Of a stretch of DNA of 64,000 nt, positions 1 through 7,437 are shown in pieces. This stretch comes from Spongiibacteraceae bacterium (GTDB lineage Bacteria; Pseudomonadota; Gammaproteobacteria; Pseudomonadales; Dasaniaceae), in assembly GCA_028280715.1 (NCBI GenBank), contig JANQLG010000026.1:1-64000 (forward strand). The letters run 5' to 3'. The notes beneath the pieces are model-generated. The model worked only from the letters and a program-made list of their open reading frames with translations, did no database searches and was not told the origin of the DNA. The position numbers and the translations under genes are program-made. The first letter of the stretch is position 1. Each line of letters opens with the position of its first letter.

Positions 1-725
1 TGTTAGACACGTACGAATTCCCAGGCGACGACACGCCCATCATCCCAGGTTCTGCCCTGATGGCGTTGGAAGGCAAAGACGACAACGAGTTGGGTACTAC
101 TGCGGTTAAGACTTTGTTGGAGACTTTGGACAGCTACATCCCAGAGCCAGAGCGTGCGATTGACGGTGACTTTATCATGCCCATCGAAGACGTATTCTCG
201 ATCTCAGGTCGTGGTACGGTAGTTACGGGTCGTGTTGAGCGCGGCATCATCAACACCGGCGACGAAGTAGAAATCGTGGGTATCAAAGAAACACAAACGA
301 CGACTTGTACGGGTGTTGAGATGTTCCGTAAGCTGCTTGACGAAGGTCGTGCGGGTGAGAACATTGGTGCGCTGTTACGTGGTACCAAGCGTGATGAAGT
401 AGAGCGTGGTCAAGTACTGGCTAAGCCTGGTTCAATCACTCCACATACCAAGTTCGAAGCAGAGGTTTATGTACTGGGTAAAGACGAAGGTGGTCGTCAT
501 ACGCCATTCTTCAAAGGTTACCGTCCACAGTTCTACTTCCGTACTACCGATATTACTGGTGCTGTTGAATTACCAGAAGGTACAGAAATGGTCATGCCTG
601 GTGACAACGTCCAAATGGTTGTTACTCTGATCAACCCGATTGCGATGGACGAGGGTCTGCGCTTTGCGATCCGTGAGGGTGGTCGTACGGTTGGTGCGGG
701 TGTTGTGGCAAAAATTATTGAATAA
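1..725 (+). CDS. tuf: Elongation factor Tu, C-terminal part (5' end outside window)
   Basis: GTPase that delivers aminoacyl-tRNA to the ribosome. The reading frame is open from base 3, before the first in-window ATG at 60, so the gene enters from upstream. What is visible is the end of the G domain (the TYEFPGDD and GSALMALEG segments) followed by beta-barrel domains 2 and 3, including [18 protein letters not shown] and the C-terminal [13 protein letters not shown] ending. It stops at TAA 723-725 and is followed by a good hairpin terminator, so it is probably the last gene of its transcription unit. Codon choice is more biased than in the neighbouring genes, as expected for a highly expressed gene. 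Identification is secure; whether it is tufA or tufB cannot be told. Confidence 0.98.
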   Translation, partial: LDTYEFPGDDTPIIPGSALMALEGKDDNELGTTAVKTLLETLDSYIPEPERAIDGDFIMPIEDVFSISGRGTVVTGRVERGIINTGDEVEIVGIKETQTTTCTGVEMFRKLLDEGRAGENIGALLRGTKRDEVERGQVLAKPGSITPHTKFEAEVYVLGKDEGGRHTPFFKGYRPQFYFRTTDITGAVELPEGTEMVMPGDNVQMVVTLINPIAMDEGLRFAIREGGRTVGAGVVAKIIE

Positions 726-756
726 TAGTTTTTGAACCTGCATACAGGTAAATGAG

Positions 757-784
757 AAGGGTCGCCAATGGCGGCCCTTTTACT
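757..784 (+). terminator. Rho-independent terminator after tuf
   Basis: Arms 757-766 (AAGGGTCGCC) and 770-779 (GGCGGCCCTT) pair over 10 bp with one G-T wobble around an AAT loop and run into a short T stretch. It lies 31 bases after the tuf stop. The converging waaA gene ends at 801, so the hairpin may serve both directions. Confidence 0.85.
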
Positions 785-800
785 TTCCCCACAACAATTT

Positions 801-2072
801 TTATTTTAGTAATTCAGCAACTGCTGATAATAGTTTTTTCAACGCTCCACGATTAGCTTCCACTACTTGTAATGCGTTGTGTCCTAACTCATTTCTGAGC
901 ACTTCATTACCAGACCATTCAATAAATTTTTCAGCTAGCTCAGAAGTATCAGCAACCTTACATAAAGCATTTTCTTGTTGTAGTAATCGACTGATTTCTA
1001 AAAAATTAAAATCGCTTTCGCCAGTTATAATTGGAATCCCCCAGGCTGCAGGCTCCAACATGTTGTGACCACCAGTATTCACTAGGCTACCACCAACAAA
1101 GGCAAAATCAGCAACACCATATAACATAAATAATTCACCCATGGTGTCACCAACAATAACTTGTGTAGCAATATCCAGATCAGACATCGCAGAGCGCCGC
1201 TGCACAGCAAATCCCTTTTTCTCTGCCTGACCAAAAACAGAATCGAAACGTTCAGGATGCCTAGGGACTAACAGCAACAATAAATTTGGAATTGCTTTTT
1301 GCGCATTATTAAAGGCGTTAAATATGATCTCATCTTCTCCTTCGTGAGTACTGGCAGCAATAGCAATAATACGTTCACTTTCACCACACCACTGTTCTCG
1401 CAATTTGGACGATGTATTTTTTAATTCATCACTAATCGCAACATCAAACTTGATACTGCCGCTGACTTGCAGCTGCTCTTTGGGCAACCCGAGTTGAATA
1501 AAGCGCTCTCCATCCGCAGATGTCTGGGCCACAATTTTAGAAATATTCATCAACATTGGCTGGGTTAAGCCAGAGAAACGCCGATAACCGGCAGCAGATT
1601 TTTCTGATAAACGTGCATTAGCCAACAACACAGGCACTGAATGATTTTTACAGCCCTGCAAGGTATTGGGCCATAATTCTGTTTCCATAATCAGCAACAG
1701 GCGCGGATTAATTTTTTGTAGAAACCGATTAATACTACCCGGTAAATCATAGGGCGCGTAGACGTGAAAAACACTGTCACTAAAAGCAGCACGTACCCGT
1801 TCGGAACCTGTTGGTGTCATGGTGGTGATAACAATAGTAGTGTCAGGATAATTTTGCTGAAGTTGTTTAATCAACGGCACTGCCGCCAGAGTTTCACCCA
1901 CCGATACTGCGTGAACCCAAATACAATTCTGAAATGATGGAGCTTTAAAAATGCCAAAGCGTTCTAACACTCTATAACGATAGGCAGGTGCCTTGATTGC
2001 ACGATAGAGTAATCGCAGCAAAATTAGCGGCGTGATGAGGTAGAAAAAAAATGTATAAAACCTGCGGGCCAT
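801..2072 (-). CDS. waaA: 3-deoxy-D-manno-octulosonic acid (Kdo) transferase
   Basis: Inner-membrane GT30 enzyme that transfers Kdo from CMP-Kdo to lipid IVA, the first step of LPS inner-core assembly. The 423-residue length is normal for the family. A hydrophobic N-terminal anchor (about residues 6-24) precedes the GT-B N domain with WVHAVSVGET at 52-61, whose Glu60 matches the catalytic base of the family. METELWPN lies near 128 and the nucleotide-binding segment GGHNMLEPAAWG-P is in the C-terminal half. It starts at ATG 2072, ends convergently with tuf, and is about 120 bases downstream of the outer-membrane protein gene on the same strand. Mono- versus bifunctionality cannot be read from sequence alone. 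Confidence 0.95.
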   Translation of the reverse strand: MARRFYTFFFYLITPLILLRLLYRAIKAPAYRYRVLERFGIFKAPSFQNCIWVHAVSVGETLAAVPLIKQLQQNYPDTTIVITTMTPTGSERVRAAFSDSVFHVYAPYDLPGSINRFLQKINPRLLLIMETELWPNTLQGCKNHSVPVLLANARLSEKSAAGYRRFSGLTQPMLMNISKIVAQTSADGERFIQLGLPKEQLQVSGSIKFDVAISDELKNTSSKLREQWCGESERIIAIAASTHEGEDEIIFNAFNNAQKAIPNLLLLLVPRHPERFDSVFGQAEKKGFAVQRRSAMSDLDIATQVIVGDTMGELFMLYGVADFAFVGGSLVNTGGHNMLEPAAWGIPIITGESDFNFLEISRLLQQENALCKVADTSELAEKFIEWSGNEVLRNELGHNALQVVEANRGALKKLLSAVAELLK

Positions 2073-2194
2073 AAAAGGGTAATAATCTTGCGATGTTTTG
2101 GCAAAATGCCAAGTCTACTGGCCCGCTGTTACAAGTTCCACTGAAATGGTATCTGATGAGGTACCTTTAGGTAGGCCTTAGTTCATCAAATCAA

Positions 2195-3277
2195 TTAAAA
2201 AGCTAACTGCCACCCAAGGGTAATCATATCCTGCATTTCCATTTGCACACCGTTGGCGTCCTGATCAATGGTAGTTTCATACTCCAACGCCAGGCGGTTA
2301 CCACGTAATGCACCTTGCTGGGCAACCCAGTTAAGACCAAAGCCCAGATCCATCCTTTCACCACCGAAATTATCGGGGTTTGCGGTGGTAACGGGAGCAG
2401 TAATAGCAAGGTCAGCACCATCAATGCTGTCTTCATCACGGTAGGTGAAACGCAATGACACGCTGAAGCCATCCTGCAATCGATAGCTGCCCCAACCGGT
2501 CAGTTTGTGAACATCACCCAGCGTGTAGTCTTCGTCGTTTTCACTTAGGCGAATGGTAGCGATATATTGCGCGCCCCAACCCAAGCGATTCTGATTACCT
2601 GTGTAAGTGATACCGGGCTCGAGATCATAGGTGCCTGATCCTAACTGCATGGGGTAAGGCACACGAATAGTTGGGCGGGTATTCATCGGTGTCAGCACCG
2701 TATCTTTTTCATCAATACTGCCTGTCGGTAAATTCAACCCCAAATTTAAGTGTACTTTATGGGTACCGTTGTCCATCAATCCATACAACGCACCGATTTT
2801 AGTATCACCGATTCCAGAGGTCTCGGTGGTGAATTTACCTAGTTGATTGGTACCCATCATGCCCATGTAGGTGAGGTGATCCATTTCCTTTTTAACGTAG
2901 TTCAACATGGCCATTAATGTCAGCTTGTCCGATGGCGCATACATGAAACCGAGCATGTGCATTTCTGTGGTCATTTCCAAGGGCACCACGCGAACTGTGG
3001 GAGGCGGCGCATTAGGATTAGTAATGGTGGTAACAATTTCGTCAGCACCGATATCACTTGAACCTTGCAGGTTATCTTTCATGTCCATCGACATATAGCG
3101 ATAGGACACCATCCACTCACCCTTACTGTGCAAGTGATCACCCATCACACCAATCGGCGCATGACTATCTGCATAGATAGGACCAGTATTGCCGGCAATA
3201 TGCGCACCATCAGCCATAACGAGGCTGCTTACTAATAAGGAAGAAAATACTGCTGATACGGTTTTTGATGTATTCAT
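2195..3277 (-). CDS. Met/His-rich putative outer-membrane beta-barrel protein
   Basis: The frame can be extended to 3343, but ATG 3277 is preferred because it begins a clear signal peptide (MNTSKTVSAVFSSLLVSSLVMA, shown here only by its ends MNTSK and SLVMA), giving about 360 residues. The mature start carries DSHAPIGVMGDHLHSKGEWM, then MSMDM, EMTTEMHMLGFMYAPSDKLTLMAM and MDHLTYMGMMG segments. It ends with alternating strand-like sequence and a terminal Phe (LGWQLAF), typical of an outer-membrane barrel. This pattern is familiar from proteins annotated as 'transporter' (Phenol_MetA_deg-like family), some found near copper genes. A role in metal or hydrophobic-solute handling is inference; no metal-homeostasis neighbour is present. 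Confidence 0.7.
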   Translation of the reverse strand: MNTSKTVSAVFSSLLVSSLVMADGAHIAGNTGPIYADSHAPIGVMGDHLHSKGEWMVSYRYMSMDMKDNLQGSSDIGADEIVTTITNPNAPPPTVRVVPLEMTTEMHMLGFMYAPSDKLTLMAMLNYVKKEMDHLTYMGMMGTNQLGKFTTETSGIGDTKIGALYGLMDNGTHKVHLNLGLNLPTGSIDEKDTVLTPMNTRPTIRVPYPMQLGSGTYDLEPGITYTGNQNRLGWGAQYIATIRLSENDEDYTLGDVHKLTGWGSYRLQDGFSVSLRFTYRDEDSIDGADLAITAPVTTANPDNFGGERMDLGFGLNWVAQQGALRGNRLALEYETTIDQDANGVQMEMQDMITLGWQLAF

Positions 3278-3335
3278 GTTGTGCTCTAGTAAAAAATTTG
3301 CGGCGAATGTTACCAATGAACCTGACAAAAACCGA

Positions 3336-3352
3336 TGCGACACGGTGTCGCA
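3336..3352. promoter_or_regulatory. Perfect 17-bp palindrome, candidate operator
   Basis: TGCGACA-CGG-TGTCGCA is a perfect 7+7 inverted repeat. It lies between the divergent outer-membrane protein gene (start 3277) and the methyltransferase gene (start 3436), about 59 and 84 bases from the two starts. A possible extended -10 (TGTTATATT, 3370-3378) for the + strand gene follows directly. It has no T tract, so an operator is more likely than a terminator. I do not recognise the regulator. Confidence 0.4.
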
Positions 3353-3435
3353 GTTGATTTAATCCTCTCTGTTATATTGCTGAAACTATGGCTATTCGCT
3401 AAGGTGCCGGTCTGTTAATTAAACTGCCTATCCAC

Positions 3436-4053
3436 ATGAGCATTAAACTTCCCATCGACATCAATAGAGTGAAAGGCTTTTTAGCTGAAGATGAAGCCGA
3501 GGCGCTGTTCCATCACGCACTGGCTATGGCCCCCAAAGCCGCAGTTATGGAGATTGGCAGTTATTGTGGCAAGTCAGCGGTTTATCTTGGAACCGCTGCT
3601 AAAGAAGTTGGTGGTGTCGTTTATGCAGTAGATCACCACCGTGGCTCTGAAGAACATCAACTCGGAGAGGAATATCACGACCCCGATTTGTATGATGAAC
3701 GGGCAGGCCTGATGGATTCATTCAGAGCTTTCAGAAATACCATGCGACAATCACAACTGGAAGATACTGTTATACCTGTCGTTGCACCTTCTCGTTTGGT
3801 CGCCACACAGTGGGCAACACCGCTCGCCATGGTATTTATCGACGGCGGCCATAGCCTGGAAGCCGCCATGGTTGATTACCAAAGTTGGGCGGGCCATATC
3901 ATTCGCGGTGGCATACTGGCTATTCATGATTTATTCCCCAATCCTGAGGAGGGTGGCCAGGCACCCATTACTATTTATCGCCTAGCGCTGGCTTCAGGAT
4001 TATTTGAGGAAGTTGAAATCGTGAATACGTTAGGGTTATTAAGAAAACTATAG
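3436..4053 (+). CDS. Class I SAM-dependent methyltransferase (Methyltransf_24/CmcI-like)
   Basis: A predicted soluble methyltransferase of 205 residues, starting at ATG 3436. Motif I is VMEIGSYCGKSAVYLG (residues 37-52), followed by the acidic ribose-binding segment VVYAVDHH and a later FIDGGHSLEAAMVDYQSW segment typical of the Methyltransf_24/CmcI group. The substrate is unknown. It is on the opposite strand to, and ends 8 bases short of, the toroid/methyltransferase/GT4 group at 4062-7191, and probably belongs to the same glycan-modification function (inference). A candidate extended -10 box lies at 3370-3378. Confidence 0.8.
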   Translation: MSIKLPIDINRVKGFLAEDEAEALFHHALAMAPKAAVMEIGSYCGKSAVYLGTAAKEVGGVVYAVDHHRGSEEHQLGEEYHDPDLYDERAGLMDSFRAFRNTMRQSQLEDTVIPVVAPSRLVATQWATPLAMVFIDGGHSLEAAMVDYQSWAGHIIRGGILAIHDLFPNPEEGGQAPITIYRLALASGLFEEVEIVNTLGLLRKL

Positions 4054-4061
4054 AATTGATG

Positions 4062-5144
4062 TTACAGCTTTTTAGAAAAGCTTTTTACGCCATCAGCAAT
4101 CTCTGACACTTCTGGCATATTCACCTCAGTAAATAATCGTGAGGCAGCAGTGTGCTCGGTCAGCGCATCAGCGGCCAATAAAATCGCACCAGCCGTCCAG
4201 GTGGGTTTTTCATCGGGCCACAGCACATCCTGCACAAATTGATAGCCAGTCCAATAGGAGCCATCCTCCAACCGCCACTGATGCAGCCAACTGTACAAAT
4301 TGACTGCACGGGCGTGATCACCTGCCGCTAACAATGCCATAGTTAGTTCGCTCGATTCAGCAACGGTTACCCAAGGCTCATCGGAGACGCAACGACAACC
4401 CAAGCCCTCTTCAACAAATACATGCCACTTGTCCTTCAGATGAGACTGCGCATGCTGCCTGGGAATCACTCCCGTTAAAACCGGATAAAACCAATCCATG
4501 GAATAGCGCTCTTTACTTTCCCAGGTACGATCAAAGCGCTCAGCTTTATGGCTTAGTGCTTCACCCAACTGGTCGCGAGCCTCACGCCAGTGATCACAAT
4601 CAAACCCCAGTGTTGTTGCAATATTGCATGCACACTCCAGGCTTTTGTAAATGGAAGAACAGCCAGTAATTAATGCGTCTTCCTGCGGGTCGCCTTCGGC
4701 ATCGACGGCCCAATGAATCTCACCGTGCTCTGTTTGCAACCCCACAACAAAGGTAATAGCCTTTTGCACTGCGGGCCACAGCGATAGCAGAAAAGCTTCA
4801 TTGTTAGTTATCAAGTAGTGATGCCAAACACCGGTGGCAATATAAGCGACGAAATTGGTCTCACGCCGCTCACCATTTTCAATATCGTTTTCCCGATAAG
4901 CTGCCCACCAGCTACCATCGGCTAACTGAGTATTAACCAACCACTGGTAGGCTCTCTCCGCCGCCTCCCATTCACCACCTATGGACAAGCCCATGGCTGC
5001 CTCAACATGATCCCAAGGATCGGCATAGCCGCCGTCATACCAGGGAATGGAACCATCACTTTGCTGGCAATTGAGGATGAACTCGACCGTTGGCCGGAAA
5101 AAATCAGAGGGGAAAAGCCCCTTGGAGAGAAATAATCCGCTCAA
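4062..5144 (-). CDS. Alpha/alpha-toroid protein with DGSxxW repeats (prenyltransferase/glycosidase-like fold)
   Basis: 360 residues, no signal peptide. The sequence carries repeats of the QxxDGSxxW kind: QQSDGSIPW (27-35), QLADGSWW (73-80), a weaker QTEHGEIHW (137-145) and RLEDGSYW (291-298). These are typical of alpha/alpha-barrel proteins such as the prenyltransferase/squalene-cyclase repeat families and some glycoside hydrolases. Catalytic residues cannot be assigned. The upstream methyltransferase stop overlaps its start by 4 bases (5141-5144), which implies translational coupling with the methyltransferase and GT4 gene. Database names such as 'prenyltransferase' probably reflect the fold only; a sugar or lipid-linked sugar substrate is my inference from context. 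Confidence 0.65.
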   Translation of the reverse strand: MSGLFLSKGLFPSDFFRPTVEFILNCQQSDGSIPWYDGGYADPWDHVEAAMGLSIGGEWEAAERAYQWLVNTQLADGSWWAAYRENDIENGERRETNFVAYIATGVWHHYLITNNEAFLLSLWPAVQKAITFVVGLQTEHGEIHWAVDAEGDPQEDALITGCSSIYKSLECACNIATTLGFDCDHWREARDQLGEALSHKAERFDRTWESKERYSMDWFYPVLTGVIPRQHAQSHLKDKWHVFVEEGLGCRCVSDEPWVTVAESSELTMALLAAGDHARAVNLYSWLHQWRLEDGSYWTGYQFVQDVLWPDEKPTWTAGAILLAADALTEHTAASRLFTEVNMPEVSEIADGVKSFSKKL

Positions 5145-5878
5145 GTCCCACCCTCCTTGCTAAAGTACATCACCACACTTTTCCCTAACACCGGATTGAG
5201 CAACGCTTCCAAATTGCGGGTAAAAGCCGGTTTATCCATTAAATCCCAAACCAAAAAGCGATGATATTGTTTGATCAACCAGTTATTTTCCTGAGAGCGC
5301 CAGAACAAACACTTTAACCACCAGAAAGGCGAGTGCAAGGCATGGGCCCAGTGCCGGTGATGAAAACTCAGGCCAGTCGCTTCTATAGCTGACTTCAAGG
5401 CTTTGCTATTAAAAATCCGAATGTGACCACCTTCTACATTGTGATAAGCCTTACTTAACATCCAGCAAATACTCTCAGGCCAAGTACGCGGTACGCTGAC
5501 ACAGAGTAAACCACCCGGCTTTAATACTCGCTCGATTTCATCGAGCACCGCTTTGTAATCCTCGATATGCTCCAGTACCTCGGAGCAGATTACCTTATCA
5601 AAACTGTTTTCAGCAAAGGGCAGTTGCAACGCATTGGCTCTCGCGAGGCCAAACGCTTTATCGTCACTTTCAGATTCATGGCCCGGCCCAAAATCTTGCT
5701 CAAAATCGGCAAAACGCTGGCGAGTAGTTTTAAGATTCTCTATTCGGAGATCAATACCAATGGAAGCAACCTCCTGCTGCAAATAGGCGGCAATGGTATG
5801 GCGACCTTCACCACACCCCAAGTCCAACACCAGGTCGCCCTTTTCCAAAGGCCACTGATCAAAATTCACCGTTAACAT
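5141..5878 (-). CDS. Class I SAM-dependent methyltransferase (Methyltransf_11 type)
   Basis: The open frame begins at 5947, but ATG 5878 is preferred: it overlaps the stop of the upstream GT4 gene by 7 bases (ATGTTAA) and begins just before the fold. Motif I is LVLDLGCGEGRHT. Later come FDKVICSEVLEHIEDY and RVLKPGGLLCVSVPR, the standard post-I and motif III segments. About 245 residues. The C-terminal third, rich in Trp and aromatics (HSPFWWLKCLFWR), may be membrane-associated or substrate-specific. It sits between the GT4 gene and the toroid protein in a tightly overlapping three-gene unit, so it probably methylates the product of that glycosyltransferase. Confidence 0.85.
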   Translation of the reverse strand: MLTVNFDQWPLEKGDLVLDLGCGEGRHTIAAYLQQEVASIGIDLRIENLKTTRQRFADFEQDFGPGHESESDDKAFGLARANALQLPFAENSFDKVICSEVLEHIEDYKAVLDEIERVLKPGGLLCVSVPRTWPESICWMLSKAYHNVEGGHIRIFNSKALKSAIEATGLSFHHRHWAHALHSPFWWLKCLFWRSQENNWLIKQYHRFLVWDLMDKPAFTRNLEALLNPVLGKSVVMYFSKEGGT

Positions 5879-7191
5879 GCCGCTTGTCGATTCCCAATCA
5901 CTTGTCGGTAATAATCTGTCATTTGCACTGCAGCCTGTTTCCAACAAAATAGCTCTTCAATCCGTTGGCGCCCGGCAACTGACAATTGCTCACGTAACAG
6001 ATCATCATCTAACAATTTATCCACTGCTTCAGCGATGGCTTTTCCATTCTTGGTAGGCACTACGATACCAGCATCACCCACTACTTCAGGAAGTGCACCA
6101 CCGTCAGTCGATATCAATGGAACCCCACAAGCCATAGCCTCCCCAGCCGGTAACCCAAAGCCTTCATATACCGAGGGCACAACTGCTACCGAAGATTCAG
6201 CATAAAGCTTAACTAACTGGTCAGTGGAAATTCCACTCACAAAGCGGATATGGTCGCCAATATTGAATTTATTGATCAGCTGCTCTATTTCTCCTTGAGG
6301 TTTTGGCTTCCCGACCACGACAACTTCCAAATTAGGGTATTTCGGTAGCAGCTCTTTTATCGCTTCTAGCAAATATCGGCCACCTTTTAGTGGTGTATCC
6401 GAAGATGCCGTTGCCATCAGCTGATATTTTTTGCGGGTAACTTCGGGTAATGGTCTGAATTCATCGGTATCGATACCGTTATAAACCAAATTTATCGCAT
6501 CGCGCCCCATATCAAAGGCTTCAGCAATATCCCTGCGCGAACAATCAGAAACCGTAATTACATGATGAAGCTGTCTGGCGACTTTCTTTTGCATAGTGAG
6601 AAAGGAGTGCCAACGCTTGAGCAACACCCTCTCCTTCCAATTCTTGGCTGACCGCAAAGCAATAGCCAAATCATTAGTAATTGGATGATGAATAGTTGTG
6701 ACTAGGCGAAAGCCAGACCGCTGTAGTTTCAGCATACCCCAGCTCAAACATTGATTATCATGGATGATGTCGTAGTGTCTGCCATTCTTTTTCAGATATT
6801 TATACACCCGGCGGCCAAAACATTGAGGCTCGGAAAAGCCACCGGTCAGCTTGCCCGTCCATTCAATAATATTGGTCATCGATTTTAAATGGTGAGCTTG
6901 AATTGACCCCAAACCGGTCTCGTAGAGGTTCATGCCGGGCATCTTGATTAACTTAACCCGTTCATCCAGATGCGGATAGGGTTGGCCGGAGATTACATCG
7001 ACCTGATGACCAATATCGACTAGTGCTTTACTTAAATACTTGAGGTATATTCCCTGACCCCCGCCGTAGGGGTGACTGCGGTAGCCCAATAGGCAAATCT
7101 TGAGAGACTTGTAATTGATAGAATTTTGTTCAATGAAATTAGGTAAGTTACCTTCAGGTAAGGAATTTGTGCCTAAGTTTTCAGCTAGCAT
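5872..7191 (-). CDS. GT4-family glycosyltransferase
   Basis: GT-B retaining glycosyltransferase of 439 residues. The N-terminal acceptor domain carries GYRSHPYGGGQGIYLKYL (about 36-53). The C-terminal GT1 domain has LMATASSDTPLKGGRYLLEAI and the EGFGLPAGEAMACGVPLIS E-x7-E nucleotide-sugar motif near residue 343. Donor and acceptor cannot be assigned. It is the first gene of a minus-strand unit with the methyltransferase and toroid protein. It is divergent from wbpM across a 246-base AT-rich gap, so it lies at the border of the O-antigen locus but points away from it. Confidence 0.85.
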   Translation of the reverse strand: MLAENLGTNSLPEGNLPNFIEQNSINYKSLKICLLGYRSHPYGGGQGIYLKYLSKALVDIGHQVDVISGQPYPHLDERVKLIKMPGMNLYETGLGSIQAHHLKSMTNIIEWTGKLTGGFSEPQCFGRRVYKYLKKNGRHYDIIHDNQCLSWGMLKLQRSGFRLVTTIHHPITNDLAIALRSAKNWKERVLLKRWHSFLTMQKKVARQLHHVITVSDCSRRDIAEAFDMGRDAINLVYNGIDTDEFRPLPEVTRKKYQLMATASSDTPLKGGRYLLEAIKELLPKYPNLEVVVVGKPKPQGEIEQLINKFNIGDHIRFVSGISTDQLVKLYAESSVAVVPSVYEGFGLPAGEAMACGVPLISTDGGALPEVVGDAGIVVPTKNGKAIAEAVDKLLDDDLLREQLSVAGRQRIEELFCWKQAAVQMTDYYRQVIGNRQAAC

Positions 7192-7389
7192 AGTTATTTT
7201 CTTCTGTTTTTTTGAGACAAAGGCCTTAGAAAAATAACGACCTGCTAGTATTAAGAGAAAGTGTTAGAAATTGGCGAAAAATTCTACTCTTTACCACTAG
7301 GAATTACCAATTCAAAAAGATTCAGCTACATTTTATTACAATTATGTCAACCAAATTGAAAGCTGTTCCGTTTAAGATTCGCACTGCTT

Positions 7390-7398
7390 TGCTATAAT
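7390..7398 (+). promoter_or_regulatory. Extended -10 promoter element for wbpM
   Basis: TGCTATAAT (TG at 7390-7391, TATAAT at 7393-7398) is a consensus extended -10 box about 40 bases before the wbpM start at 7438. No good -35 hexamer is visible at 17-base spacing, which an extended -10 can tolerate. Confidence 0.5.
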
Positions 7399-7437
7399 TG
7401 CTTTTTACACTAGGTCATACGAAAAAATGGTTCTTTT

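Noticed and set aside
2098-2112. TTGGCA-AAA-TGCCAA hairpin between the outer-membrane protein and waaA genes
   Set aside because: Short stem without a T tract; no evidence of termination or of an operator.
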